From: Bipolaris cookei
Taxonomy: Eukaryota > Ascomycota > Dothideomycetes > Pleosporales > Pleosporaceae
Assembly: GCA_002286855.1 (NCBI GenBank)
Contig: NRSV01000068.1
Span: 1-64,000, forward strand
Reading direction: 5' to 3'
Length of the DNA: 64,000 nt
Below are positions 11,234-23,940 of this stretch, one piece after another. The first letter of the stretch is position 1; the number at the start of each line of letters is the position of its first letter. The translations under genes and the position numbers were made by a program. The notes below the pieces were generated by a model. It searched no databases. It was not told the DNA's origin and saw only the letters and a program-made list of their open reading frames with translations.

Positions 11234-14200
11234 ATGGCTTTGGGGACACATACACCATACAACATGGAACATCCAAATGTCCTACCATGTCCCGGAGAGC
11301 AACATATATGGGGGAACGATGATGGCGCGGGCAGAACTCCGACGGCTCTACCAAATACAATGTCGCTGCCGCCTCTCCATGTACCCCACCAAGGACCGAT
11401 CGATCATACTGTGCATATCAAGAATAACTATAGCACAGCACGTCAATCAGGATTTCAAGATGTTCATCGTCCAGACATGTCCTCGACGGCTCCAGGGAGT
11501 GACGAGCTGCCGCTTAACTATCAAGAACCCAGATCAGGATTCTTCCAACAAGCAACGCATCCCATGAGCGACTATCGCACAACAGAGATAGGAAGATATG
11601 AGGATGCATCTTCCCAGGACATAATTCCAGCGGCTCCAGGAAATGAAACACAGCTACTGCATACTCATCACGAACTCAACATAGTAGTTACCCCACAATC
11701 CATGTCTTGTAGCAATGCTGCTGGCGCAGAAATGCAAAATCGAAGGAAGCAGGTCCGAGCCACGCAGGCTTGCAACCACTGTCGTTCGCGAAAACAAAAG
11801 TGTGACGAAGCCCGGCCGTGCCAGTTCTGCAGAGAGAACAACTTTGACTGCCAGTACAGAGATGTCCCACCGCCAAAGTGCGTCGCCTCGACTCTACGTT
11901 TGGTCATCCCTTCCCCGCTAACGCTTTTTCCAGGCAAGACAGAAGCATGATGCAGCTCCAAGAGAGCGTCAAAAACATATCAGACGTTCTATCACAGTTC
12001 GTAAGTCAGTTCAACACGTGGAAACAAGATGTCGAGAGCAGACTCCCACCTACGCGAGCCGACACGATGTCTAATCATGCTTCACCCGAGGCCTCGTTCT
12101 CTACAACCCAAAGATATCAGAGCACATCCAGATGGCCAACGCCTGCTCAAGGAAGGGGCCAAGTGCCTCGTGTACACAGCAACATCAAGATGAAATCACC
12201 AGATGTCCCCCATTCGAGCACGTTGTCGCCTCTGGAAACCCAGGCCTCTGTTCCTATCAAGCAAGAGTCGCAGTTCGCTACTCCTCCGCAGCAACCCGCA
12301 ACATCTGCCGGAAGTTTGAAGACCGAGCGTAGCTACGCTTCTGAGACCGACCCTCAAGAACAGACAGGCCTCCAAGAAGACCACACTACCCCTGCACACA
12401 AACTACTCGAAGATTGGGCCCCAATGAATATTTTTTATCAAGGTATTCCATACCTGAAACAACTCATCGAGAATGGCTACGAAGTGTCAGATTACCCGAT
12501 GCAGTTGGAGCAGGACCGTGGTTTGCTGCGCATTTGGGGTGTTGGCGAGGGTCAAGACCAAAACGACGGCGCCCAAGGCCCTGGTAGCCCCGAGAGCAGC
12601 AACGATTCCGAGGCCGCCTCTCCAGCGCCTGGCAAAGATGGCTTGTGGGGCCATCCGTCTTACGACCATCAAAGCCCCTCTGAGCCCAGCAGCACACCGC
12701 GCGAAAGCTACCAGAGCGGCCTTGGCCCAGATGGCCGCCCTGACTTTCGTCGTCATGTCATGTTTGATTTGCTCAAGTCGTACATGGACAGCATGCACAT
12801 GTTCCATCCGTTCATGAACGAGATCAAACTCAAGCGCATGTTCAGAGAGTTCAGCAATCAGTACAGTCCCGAATCGCGAGGCGCAAGTGTTAGATCACCT
12901 GCTGTCAATGGAGTACATCAGCTCAATCCTGGCGTCAAGCGAAAGCGCTTGGCGAGCGGGTTGGACGGGTTGCCATCGGCTCGAGGCGAGATTGAACGCT
13001 CATTGCGCAATGCCATTGTTCTACTTGTTCTTGCCCTTGGCAAGGTTTGCTCATACACAGACCCCCTACCTGCACCGCAAAACGACCGGAATCCCTATAT
13101 TCACCCCGAGTATGGCTACATCCGCAACTCTCTAAATGCCAATGGCAGTTTTGCCAGTGAGGCGTCTGAAGATAGCCGCCCGCGAAACATTGACATTCTC
13201 CCTGGTATGGCCTATTACGCTTACGCGACTGACATCCTCGGAAACCAGCAAGGTGGAAACACAACCGCCCATGCGCAAGCCATACTTTTGGCTGCACTCT
13301 ATCTCAGTCAGTTCGCACGAGTATTAGAGAGCTGGAGTTGGATCAACAACGCATGCCGTATCGCTCTGGTACTGATCAAAGCCGACTACACCAAGCTCCT
13401 TCGTGTGAACAACGAGAAAAGACAGTTCTGGAGTCCCGAGGAACAATATCGATTAAATCTGGTCATGTGTGTTTATTGGACAGCACTGCAGCTCGAATCG
13501 TAAGTCGCTTCTACTGTCAACATCGAGATCCCAGCACTAACAGAGTTTTTTCTTAGTGATATTCTGGCGGAGATGAGCAACCTGCCACCCTCCGGTATCT
13601 CCGCGCACCAGAGTGACATTATGTACCCTGAAGGTGTCAACGAGACCTGGATCCAAGAGGACAGCAGCTCCGCGCAACCAGAGGACATCACTTCGGGTCC
13701 GCGGAACGACCTGATGATGAAGCTCTACTCTACCCAGACGTTTCTGCGAGTGATCCTGAATGTGGCACACAACGCCTTGTACGGACCTAGCGGACGAATG
13801 AGCTTCGACCCCACTAGTGTCAAGGAAGTCGCTTATCATGCGTTCACGCACGTGGGTGTGTTGGAAAACTGGAGGAAACTACTTTCACCCGAGCTTGCCT
13901 GGGACGACAGCGAGTACCCCTCGACCGATCTCAACATTGCCCGTGTTCGCGCCAAGTACTATGGTGGCCTCTACATGATGTTGCGACCGTATCTGAAGCT
14001 CGCGAGTCATACTTTGGAGTTCCTACCCCCACCTCCAGCGAGCACGGGCGCCGCTCAGCACAACTCGCCGATGGTCGAACTGAGCGAGGACCAGCAGAAG
14101 ATTATCAAGGTCGCTTGCCGATGCATCGACAGCGCGATTCAAAGCACGATTGCATTCGATCGCGTAGGCGAAGAGCCTGGTAGCGAATACCAGTATTTCA

Positions 14201-14517
14201 CTCTCACACGCAAGAAGAGGCTCGTAGTCACAAATATATTTGGTACACTTCACGCGTAAGTCTATGGCCATCCTTGTCTTCTCTTTATTCTGCTAACGTA
14301 GTATAGACAATTCGGAAACATGCTTGTCCTCGCCTCAGTGTACAAGTCCAAACTCTATCCTCTTCTCCCAAGCGATACCTGGCTCACCAAATCCACACTG
14401 TCTGCCCTGTTCAAGCGCACTATCAACGTCATTGAAGAGGTCGCGCCAAACTCGCCCATCTTGCGCATGGACCTCGAGATTCTCAGGAATGTTCAGCGGC
14501 AGCATGGTCTTGAATAG
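11234..14517 (+). CDS. Zn2Cys6 fungal transcription factor, 1039 residues
   Basis: Four exons (11234-11877, 11934-13499, 13557-14255, 14307-14517) are separated by introns of 56, 57 and 51 nt with good GT/AG and CTAAC-type branch sites. The zinc cluster spans residues 180-206 with C180, C183, C190, C196, C199 and C206 in the CX2CX6CX5CX2CX6C spacing (ACNHCRSRKQKCDEARPCQF). A linker and short coiled region (MMQLQESVKNISDVLSQF) follow, then a Ser/Pro/Gln-rich disordered stretch. The large C-terminal half, with LLVLALGKVC, ARVLESWSWI and LESDILAEMS motifs, is the fungal-specific transcription factor domain. It should bind CGG-type sites in the nucleus as a dimer. No regulated neighbour is obvious. 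The N-terminal 170 residues before the cluster are unusually long and disordered. The reading frame is intact throughout. Confidence 0.93.
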
Positions 14518-14814
14518 GATTACAGAGATGTAAGAAGTGGTTGCGACCAGAGAGCGATGTTTCTTCATTTTTGCTAGATTTAGTATAGGTCAAACTTAGT
14601 TCCCGGCACGTATTGTCTATTGATTGCACTACACAGAGGTCTTCGTGTTTGATTAGAACCTCAGACGACCCCGTGGTCCTTGTGAGTTAATATTGCACTT
14701 TATCTCTCCGCTGGATCAATAGAATCTATGGAAGGTGGAAAAGAACTTGTAGAGTTGTAAACTCGTTATGTCTCTATGGCTTGGAACTATGGTTCTCTAT
14801 AGAACTATGTGAGT

Positions 14815-15277
14815 CACTAGGGAACTCTCAAAAGGAACACCGAACTCCCGCTGCTCCTCTTTTGGATCCATCCAGGCCAGTGCCAACCTCGAATATGGGT
14901 CGCATGTTTCCGTGAAGCCATTGACGAGTGGCAGCATGGGGCTCTTCTCCAGTCGTTTCGATGAACTCCATGCCCAGTTCAGGTTGTTCCCAAATGCGTA
15001 GCCGTCCCTGGATTTGCTGATATTGATCTGCTCGACAAGGCCGGTGCGATAATTCAGTGATTCAAGAGAACGTAAGCGGTAGTTCTAGGAACGTACTAAG
15101 ATGCTGGCCACACCTCAAGCTGCCCGAATCGGGTATTGAAAAAACATGACTTCGCATCTTTTCGTGCACAAAATCCGCTCTGAGAGCCAACGTTGCCTTT
15201 GATGGAGACAAGGAAGAGAGTGCATGTTTGCCGATGAGATCATGCGCCTCACTGATCTCAAACTTGGCGTGTGACAT
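14815..15277 (-). pseudogene. Fragment of an unidentified conserved gene
   Basis: On the minus strand, an ATG at 15277 opens MSHAKFEISEAHDLIGKHAL... The reading then breaks near 15110-15060. A second open segment (15095-14815) reads NYRTGLVEQINIS, FGNNLNWAW and SSSKRLEKSPMLPLV. No splice pair joins them cleanly, so I call it a damaged gene. The second segment has a degenerate relative on the same strand at 49505-49735. The family was not recognised. The codon pattern and duplication argue against a chance frame. Confidence 0.4.
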
Positions 15278-15405
15278 CTGCCTCTGATATGTACAGTACC
15301 GTTGTCGAGCATATGGTCACCGCTCATAGAAACTGTTCTTTTTCTTTCCGCTTTCTACACCGATCTCCAAAGATGCATATCCGGCTCAGTGACACTTCAT
15401 TACCC

Positions 15406-17013
15406 CTAGGAAGAAAATGTTATGAAATCTGTAAGTGCTTCGTGGAGCTGCTTAGTCTGTAAAAGGTAACCAATTACGAGTTGCTTCCTTTCGTTGTATG
15501 AAGTTGCTCTGCCTTCCCATTTCTTTGCTTTTGGATCAAAGAGGGTTTTCACTTGCCATCTCCCTGGGCCATGTTCACGCAGATTTTCTGCATCCATTTT
15601 TTTCAGATTTTTGAGATCTGATGCAATGTGGAAAAGTGCAGACTCCCACATGCCCTTTGAGTGTCCGAAGTGGATATTTGAAAGCGTAAGATGGTGTAAA
15701 GTAGCGCTAATCGAATTAAGGAAGGATGACAGGGTGTGTTGATCTGTTACAATCTTGAGCTTTAATTCTTGAATCTTCGGCCATGGTTTACGCTCAGACA
15801 GGGAGGTCAACAATGTTTTAGGCGCATCATGCTGGTCGTCAATAGGGTCTTCAAACTCGAGATAATCTTCCAACAAATGACCGAAGGTCAGAAATAGCTT
15901 TTGAAGGTTTTTGCAACGACAGAGGAATTCCAGGAAAGATCCTGTTACCATGGAAAGGCCTCCGTCATTGACTTTCTCACTGATCGAGCAATCGAGGTTA
16001 GAGATGTCTCTTAGAGCCTCTTTCATGGTGTCCAGTTGTCGATCGTAGTGATTCGGATTCAGTATTTGCTGTTCCATATGCCGTTCCGCAGCCCCGACGT
16101 CTTTGTATTGTTGCCGTAGTTCTAGGAGACGGCTGTGTCCATGGCCCTGCTGGAGGCGGTGCAGGCGGGATAGGCCCCAGAAAGCCGGTCCTCGTGTACC
16201 GAAAGTAATAGATTTAAGTCCAGAAACGTCTTCCCCTGCCAATCCCATGGATTCAAGTTCCAAGATACGTTTGTTGATCAATCCCATGACTAAGAGTGCA
16301 TATCCCAAGCCCAAGCCCTCTGTATCGTGATCTTCTTGGGAATCGTACTCGTTGTCTTCGAAATCAAGAAATGCTCCTGGCAAACGCTCAACCCAGCGAT
16401 CTTCCCAAATGATTCCAGGCTCATGTATGAAAGAAGTGAGTTTTGTGAATTTACTGCAAGCTTCGTACAATTTTCTAATGACGCAATTCTTGAACGGAAC
16501 CCGCTTGGAATCAACACAGTCTGTGTGACCTAATCTTCCTGACAAAGATTTCAAGTCATCCTGCGTTTCATTGCGCCTTTTTTTGTATTCTTCGTAGAGT
16601 GTTTCCTGCTCTTCTGGCTTGTATTGTGACCAGCCTTCAGCTGCCAATACATCATCCCGATAACAAGATATATGATGGCAGAAACGCTCCGACTTTTCTG
16701 GCTCCAAATGATATTCCAACCATTCCGTGATATGTGGTATTATAGGCAGTCTCCTGGGTCTCTTGAGTTTCAAGGTTCTTACATGCTCGGGCAGGTTCTC
16801 GGCTGAAGCAATATTGGTCAATTGCGTAATGCTGGCCTCGCTGAGATCAAATGGTACCGTTTCGAAGTAACGACGCTTGGCGATAAGTGAAAAGTTACGG
16901 TTTACAAGACGGACCTGTCCCATGTCTTTTCGGTCCAACTCCTGGATCACCTTGTCCCAAATTTCAATCGGAAGCTCGAAGGGGCAGTGTGTGTGTCTAC
17001 GGTTGGAGGCCAT
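15406..17013 (-). CDS. F-box protein, 535 residues, single exon
   Basis: The ATG at 17013 opens an uninterrupted frame. Residues about 11-55 (CPFELPIEIWDKVIQELD, then DMGQVRLVNRNFSLIAKRR) match an F-box, which would bind Skp1 and recruit substrates to an SCF ubiquitin ligase. The rest is a leucine-containing substrate-type region with repeated L..L.L spacing (QKLFLTFGHLLEDYLEF, HHLTLSNIHF), resembling degenerate LRRs. Such F-box proteins are numerous and fast-evolving in Pleosporales, so the substrate cannot be guessed. The 3' end lies 129 bp from the relic above. Confidence 0.85.
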   Translation of the reverse strand: MASNRRHTHCPFELPIEIWDKVIQELDRKDMGQVRLVNRNFSLIAKRRYFETVPFDLSEASITQLTNIASAENLPEHVRTLKLKRPRRLPIIPHITEWLEYHLEPEKSERFCHHISCYRDDVLAAEGWSQYKPEEQETLYEEYKKRRNETQDDLKSLSGRLGHTDCVDSKRVPFKNCVIRKLYEACSKFTKLTSFIHEPGIIWEDRWVERLPGAFLDFEDNEYDSQEDHDTEGLGLGYALLVMGLINKRILELESMGLAGEDVSGLKSITFGTRGPAFWGLSRLHRLQQGHGHSRLLELRQQYKDVGAAERHMEQQILNPNHYDRQLDTMKEALRDISNLDCSISEKVNDGGLSMVTGSFLEFLCRCKNLQKLFLTFGHLLEDYLEFEDPIDDQHDAPKTLLTSLSERKPWPKIQELKLKIVTDQHTLSSFLNSISATLHHLTLSNIHFGHSKGMWESALFHIASDLKNLKKMDAENLREHGPGRWQVKTLFDPKAKKWEGRATSYNERKQLVIGYLLQTKQLHEALTDFITFSS

Positions 17014-18801
17014 TGTACCTGCTTCGGTTCTCTTCCACGAAACAGGATGTATCGGCTTCTTGTTCTACCGGGTATATGGAGCGCGATAAATGAACTGCGT
17101 ACTCAAAGTGCTGTGTGGCAGTAGGTTGTTGTCGTTGTCACACTCAAAGATAGTGGGTGTCTGCTCGTCGTTTGTGGTGGAGATAGGGTCAATAGTAGGT
17201 GTAGAAGGCCAAAGAAACTGCGATTTTGAGACGTGTGCTGTACAGACGTAAAATTGGGTTTCTTGTTCAAAATATCCTGCCATCAGAGACGGCGAGCCCC
17301 TGTAGACACCTTACCGGTCTTGGAATAGTATATTTAGGTGGGACTAAGCGAATGGTACGTGAGATGATCCAAGTTGAAGCTTGATCCTTCGTAGGCAGCA
17401 CCCTGAAAAAGGAATAGTCGTGTCACAAATGCAATTAGATTAATACACAGGGGCACGGCATGATGTTGAGTGACATTCGCTTCGGTTGAGGGGCCCGAAC
17501 TGCAGACAAACTGACGCCACCACCCGAAGAAGGGCATGCGTATCATCACAGATGAAATGTAAGGCATTTGGGTTTTTGTATGTCATAAGAATCTTCTCTG
17601 AATTGTCACTCTTCATACTCTTTCTTTCAGCCAAGTGTATTCCGAGCATAGCCCTGGGATATGAGGATCCACGAGAAAACCACGGGTTCCGTCATGATTG
17701 TACGCGAGATGGTTCACGGATGGACAGTAACGAGAAACGCCGATCCAAAGGGCATCTGTAGGAAGGCGAGACTTTCTAAGTCAGCGCCACTGCTAGTGAG
17801 TCATTGTGATTGTCGTCATAATCCTAGGATTTTGCAAAGGAATATTGTAACCAGTGCTCTGTTGCAAGCTATGACCATTTACGTTGGATGACGACACAGG
17901 AGCTCAAGTGCCTCCCCGGCCCGTTTGTGTCGGTCCCGTACCTCACTGGACATGTGCACGGTCTGGTGCAAATGGTGTGGAGCCAGACGAGATGTCGAGG
18001 TAGACTTCTCGCTTGCAGCCTACCAGCGAACGCTAGATGCACGGGGGGTGCATAGTATAAGCGGAGCGTTGGACAATAAAGAGGCCCCAACGCTACAAGG
18101 ACGACTGTTGTCCAATCGGCTTACTGAAGTACGCCACAAAAGTTACTGCTGTCGCAAAATCCCTCCGCTCCTGGCCTTTGCATATGCATCAAAACCCCTC
18201 ACCTCATCTCTCTCCATATCCCTGCTTGCCTAGATATTGAAGGGCTTGAATATCCTTGTACGCTAATGTACATTGGGATGAGGATGGAATTAGCCTCGTT
18301 GAGACAAACAAGGCAAACAAGGCGGAAATGATGTTTGACTCGGTTAAGGAAATGAAGCGTTCTCCGGAGCATCGTGTGACCAATAGGATCAGATACGCGT
18401 CACAATTCTTGGAAGGGCAAGCGCCCCTGTCTCATTAGAGCAGAGCATTCCTATCTCGCATTCGTTGAGCGTTCGCTAAAAACGTTGAGCAACGATAAGT
18501 CTATTGGTAGATGTAAGGAGTACGGTTCACTTGATGCCGACACGAGAGGTCCGCTTTCAGACTTGGCAGACAAAGGTGATATTCTTCAAGATGTATACGC
18601 TGCAAAAATATAACTCCTAGCTGCTGTTCATCGCCCTCCCAGCGTATGATTTATTTATTCGCTTCATGGCCGAACTGCAACGTGCTTCGTCATTCGACTG
18701 GACAGTCATTTTAGCCTTCCCACGTAACCTAATCTACTTCCGACACTCAACACCAGTCTTACTATCGCAATGTGATTGCAATGCGCTCCAAACACAGCAC
18801 A
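17014..18801. other. Intergenic, no supported gene
   Basis: Small frames at 17065-17283 (minus), 17925-18233 (plus) and 18256-18438 (plus) lack motifs and plausible splice partners. The right end contains the divergent 5' region of the gene at 18802. Confidence 0.4.
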
Positions 18802-20850
18802 ATGGCTGCTTCCCAAAAGATTGGGTACGGTCCACACCGATGGGATGAGAAAGAATGGCGTCTAATCATCATAAGTGAGTGCAATGTGGCTATCTACAAG
18901 GTAATAGAATGCTTAGGTCTGGAATTGGCAAGCCAGCCTGGTCGCCAGATAAAATTTGACAATGAAGATTGCTCTACTCTGGCTAACAAGGTAACTCATC
19001 TATCGAGAAAACTGGTACAGGATCTGCAAGAGAAACTGAGTACGTCATCAAACATTTCAAATTCTTTGTTTGTTTTTGCGAAGAACCCACATTCTCTTGA
19101 AAATGAGCTTGAGGATTTGCTAAAGAAGCATGGATCCCGGATTTGGGGCAAAAGTGTAGCCCGAAGTCACTTGCTGGAGCCCCATCCGAGTAAAACATAC
19201 AAAAAAGATTTGTTTTACGAAAATGAGGGCCATAAAGAGATGTAAGCATTACTTCTGGATTTGCGTAAGATGTAAACGTTCGCTGAGCTTTTGACAGTCT
19301 AAAAGAAAACCTCCGCCGATGGATCTTTATAAAGACTTTTAACGCTATAAAAAACGCGAAGAACAATAAGAAGCCATGTAATGATGAACACATTGCTGGT
19401 AGCAACAATGAGAGTCTTGTAAGTTACTTCCGCGTCTGCATTGTCACCTACTTTATTGAATATGCATTCTTTTACTAATGTCAAGGCTAACAAACTGAAG
19501 AAGCGGAAGATTGGAACCGTTTTAGCTAATCCTAAAAATGATGGGGCATACTTGGCAGTAGTAAAACGGTCGAGAACATTTTCAAGTACACAGATGTCGG
19601 CTCCAGGAAGCTCTGCCGCTGCCCGCACAGGAGGATTTACCGCAGTCAACTCCCCGCTATCTGCTGGAGGGACACCCAAAGACCAATTGCTGAAAGCCGC
19701 GTCGGGTTCTTCCCAGAAACCCCAGCAACATATCTCTGGAAGTGTTTATTGTCACAGCGATGGCTATAGTCGTTTATGTGAACCCTGTCCACCTGGTGCA
19801 GCGCCATCCCTGCCTGCCACTGACTCTCAACGCTCTGTAATACCAGCACCATCTAAATCTGCTACCGTAAACTACAGTTTACCGCCATCTACTTCGACCT
19901 TCTTCACAGATGGCGGATCAAGATATTCAAAGAACCACCCTCCAGTTCACCAAGCTCAACATTCCTGCACTACACAGACACAGTCACTGCCACAACGTGT
20001 ACAGGAACAAATACTCCAAATCAGTCGACCGCATGACCGCCAGCATATCCTGCTTCCACCTCATCTGCGTATTCAATGCCTGCAGCCTTTAATTCGGCCG
20101 CCTAGTTTATCCAATGATTTAATTCGCCACTTTGGACATTCTCCTACACCTCATCGTCGTAGTAGACCTAGCACCCCTCTCGCGCACGACGCGACTGGTG
20201 AGCCAATTGCGGCACTTAATACGCAGCCATTATCTGCACCTTCTGTACAGAGTGCGCCCGCCTATGGTTCACAGCGGAATCCAATTCATGAAGCACCTCA
20301 TCCCGCTCCAGCTATTTCCCGACAATCGGGTCCTCCCCAGGATCTCCGCCTCCTACAAAACGAAGTCACTGCTGGCCTTTTGGAACTTTTCTTCGCTCGG
20401 CATTCGATGCCTTTAGACGAACTAGCGCTCATCCGACGGCTATACGCACTCTGGTTCCACTGCGAGTCGCTGTTCCGCAGCGAGCTCGCGACTCACTACG
20501 ATCTCGTTTCTGAGATCTTGAATGCCTGGCTCCGCGAACGAGTAGCTATCATTACATTACGCCACTCGATGGCTGCCAATCCGAGCGTCTCAAAGGCAGG
20601 GTTAGTTGATCGCATACTGGCGATGAACGAACTCCGGGAAATGAGATTCGAGTGGGAAAGTAGGAGACCCATTGATAGCATGAGTCCTGAAGATCTGCTC
20701 TGCATGGCCTTCAAGGTCATGACTCAGACCGACGGAAGCGAGTACCTGTTCAAGGATAGGCTTCTAATGTTGAACTCCAGTATGTTTGATTTTCTACGCA
20801 GCGATGACAAAAAGATTATTTTGCAACGGTCGGACACGAGAGCTGTATGA
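18802..20850 (+). CDS. Unknown protein, 641 residues, three exons
   Basis: Exons are 18802-19241, 19298-19418 and 19486-20850. The introns are 56 nt (GTAAGC...GACAG) and 67 nt (GTAAGT with a TACTAATG branch and CAAG acceptor), and all joins keep frame. The protein has three parts. The N-terminal ~185 residues are charged and contain WDEKEWRLIIISECN and a basic KENLRRWIFIK segment. The middle (about 210-480) is Ser/Pro/His/Gln-rich and probably disordered. The C-terminal ~150 residues are helical and well ordered (LRLLQNEVTAGLLELFFARH, LALIRRLYALWFHCESLFR). The family was not recognised. The basic N-terminus and disordered middle would fit a nuclear or scaffold protein, but that is inference. 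Confidence 0.75.
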
Positions 20851-22889
20851 TTGAGCATCAATGACAGCAATACTGCTTCCACTGAAGATTCACGACGTGA
20901 ATGAGGCGATTTGTCTTTTTTACTACTTTTCCTTTTCTTGTACACATCTCTTTGTTCTAGACACACTAATAAACTACAATGAAACGTGGGTGGGTGGCTT
21001 TTGTACTATAGTGAGTCGCTTGGCAATTTACAACAAAAGGGTGTAGCATGTTTCCGCAATGGCTATAAGAAAAGCTAGCGGACACTAGTATTTGCAATGC
21101 AATTTAGACAATAAATATAAAAGACTATGCATGAAGTACCAGGAGTTTCAACATGGCGTATGTTGATTAAGGGGAAACTATGTTTTACAATCGCGGAAGA
21201 GGTAAAACTCGCGGAATAGGTCTTTTACATATAGCACTCTAACGATCAAGGAAAATGCACATTTAGCGCCAGAATGGCCTCACGAACTCATGGCGATTGA
21301 GTATAGGGATGATCCAGAAGCTTATCGTCAGCGACTATAAGTTATGAACGATGCGATACTTCCTTAAGACATCTATGTCTATATTTGAATCACCGTCAAA
21401 CATGAAAACCACAGAAAACAGGCCTCTGTTTTGAAAACGATAGCAAGTAGCCTAGTCTTTATATAAAGGTCAAGCTCGCTTGACCGGAGGAGTTCAGGTA
21501 GGATTAGGGACCATTAGCTTTACCTTATTTTGTTACAAGTAGAGAAGTAAGTAGTTTGCAGAAAGTGAGGGTCTCTAATTATCGAATATATACTTATTTT
21601 ACAGGTCGATTAGATGAAGAGAAGAATCGGGATAAGGCGAAAGGGGGGAACGGCAACATGAGCAAGGAGTCCAAACTCCGCAGCTTGGCTAGGATCCGCC
21701 ATCGTTCCACCTATCCCACCACAGCCTAGACTTCAAGCTGCATATAACACATCCTGGGCTCTTCATGCTAACCGAGATAACAAGCAGTTCATTTTTGGAT
21801 GATGACTGGCGATTAATCAACAGAGATATTTCCGGAGTGTGTGTGCGTGTTGGTGAGGAGGGGGCTGCCGCACGACAATTTATTAGAGAGAGAATGGTAG
21901 CAGAATATTTATCTTAGGGCGATGAAACTTCTAAGAGTGTAAGGGACTGCGCTCTAGGGAGCAACCGCGAGGTATACGAGAGGTTACATTTGATAGATAG
22001 CTAAACTTCTACGTTACGTAGCTATCTATATATACTACTGTAGCTACTCGAGCCACTCTTGGGTCAATAGGATACAATATTCCAGGACCATTCGACGGTG
22101 AGTAGAATGGGTCCCACCCAGATTCTGTACTCGTCATCTGAACGCTGTTCGGATGGCGTGTACGTAACTAAACCAGGATTCCATCGAGGAGCTGTCAATA
22201 GGGCTATCTAGATGCCTGCTTCAATACCTAAGTCTTATCACTTACAGAATTACCGAAGATGATAATAAGTAGCTTTCTCTAATGACGGTCACATATATGT
22301 GATCATCGTTCTCATGCTTGCATCTCTTCCGCTTCTACCAGCCTCCAATACTAAGCATCATCCCAGTACTTTACATTAAATCTAGTAAACTTCCTTATGA
22401 GGTAATATTTGCATTTTTTTTGCTACCTATTACGCACCTCCCGCGTGCAGCTGCTCCGTAGGACCTAATAGATAGTTGCCAATTCTACTAGGCTGAGATG
22501 CGATTCTGTCATCGGCTACTATTGATTATCTTTGAAATATTTCTCTGACGTATTACAGCTTCTACGGCTGTTTAAGCACCTGCCAGACTATTGGCCTAGG
22601 GTTAACTACTAGGTATATCAAGGCTAGTTTGGCCTGATAAGACCTTCTCTCTACTGTTCTTTGGTTAAGGCTAGCTGCTCAACTACTGGTGTTACTATAA
22701 TAACAACAACGACGACGGCGACTACAATTACCACCACTCACAGCGATAGCGAAAATCCGCACTACTTCTTCTCCATTCCTCCTCTCCCAGAGTAATTGCC
22801 GCTTGCACACCTACACTCTCTTCATCATAGTCTACTACAGCACTCCTACTGAAATCAACACTCACTTTAGTCCTCTAGTTAGCTGCTAC
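20851..22889. other. Intergenic repeat DNA
   Basis: AT-rich with no supported gene. It contains the dispersed repeat at 21937-21974, a GT-rich tract near 21840, and a degenerate ACAACGACGACGGCGACTAC stretch near 22710. Confidence 0.5.
21937..21974 (+). repeat. Short dispersed repeat, copy 1 of 2
   Basis: The core TGTAAGGGACTGCGCTCTAG continues GGAGCAACCGCGAGGTA. It matches 51527-51563 with four differences over about 37 bases, and all four are transitions. It is likely part of a larger RIP-altered repeat whose limits are not visible. Confidence 0.5.
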
Positions 22890-23940
22890 GACTGCGCAGC
22901 CCACAAATAGGATCCCGAAGCTAACAAGGCGCTAGCTCTCGCTAATCTCGGACCAGGTAAGAGTGTGCTCAACGTGGGTGCAGTTAGCGGCCGGTTCATT
23001 GCAAAGACAAAGACAGTAGTGAGCCGTGGGCGTTGCGTAGCTGTCGATGCCGTGCGAGGCTTTCTCACAACCGACATTCTTTGTATGCTCAAGCAACACA
23101 GACTTGCTGTTACATAGGTGCATTGTTTGCACGCTCATATCACAAACACGAACTTCGCCATAACGGCGCAGGCGATCCCCGGTGCATCTCAAGGATTTGA
23201 CTGTATTGTGGTTTTTTACCTCTTCACAACTTCCGAAGCTCTCGGATCGTCTTATCCTGAACATGTCTGCCCGCTTTACGACTACGATCTCTACCACGCC
23301 TGTGCAGTTCCGCACTGCACCGCACTTAGAGGCTCTTGGCGCAATCATATACACTCCTTTCTGGGGGGACAGCTCACAGGTTGCGATTCTGCGAGCTGGC
23401 ACTGCTGCTCAGCTCTGCAAGGTCGTTGAATTTGCTGCCCAGACCACGCCTGATTGACTGTGGACGGTCGCAGCAGCCCAGACAAGAGACGCTACTTACG
23501 ATGCTACTTACGACGCTGGCTTTCTAGTCGGCAAAGTCGAACCTATCGGCAAGGGCAATGACTTCAATCTGTTAGATTGCCAAAACTCCCTGCCGCAAGC
23601 TGCGCTCGACGCCATGACGTTGCAAGATGTTCTTTGGGTTTGTGCGCACCCCCATGCAACAAATGCTTGTAGCTGCCGCGGCCGTCTCTTAGTAGAGGCA
23701 TTTACGCGTCTTGTCACACTCAACTAGCAGCAGACGTCGCAGGATGTTCGCAATTGTCTCCTAGCCGAGCAATTACAGGCGTTTATAGCCAAGGAAAAGA
23801 ATCAGTTTGTAGTTGTTAATGCTGCCCTTCCTGCTGGTGGGGTCATGGCGTGCAAGAAGATCAAGCCAATATATGCTGAGGTCTTGGTCCTTTTCACTAA
23901 GATGTGGAGGGTATGCTGGAGAGGAATGCTTGGCTTGGTG
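22890..23940 (+). pseudogene. Class I SAM-methyltransferase-like relic
   Basis: Open segments in two frames follow the order of one protein. A motif I region reads GKSVLNVGAVSGRFI (compare VLDVGxGxGxF), followed by a VAVDA acidic loop, GFDCIVV, ARFTTTISTTPVQFRTAPHL, GAIIYTPFWGDSSQVAIL and then KVEPIGKGNDFNLLDCQ. Stops interrupt at about 22897, 23114, 23455 and 23725, and a frameshift lies near 23265. The codon pattern between the lesions remains protein-like. The methyltransferase call rests on motif I and the following acidic loop only. The C-terminal part belongs to no family I recognise. Confidence 0.55.

Noticed and set aside
12464..13297. Arg/Cys-rich frames on the minus strand and in other frames across the zinc-cluster gene
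   Set aside because: They follow from the codon bias of the real gene.
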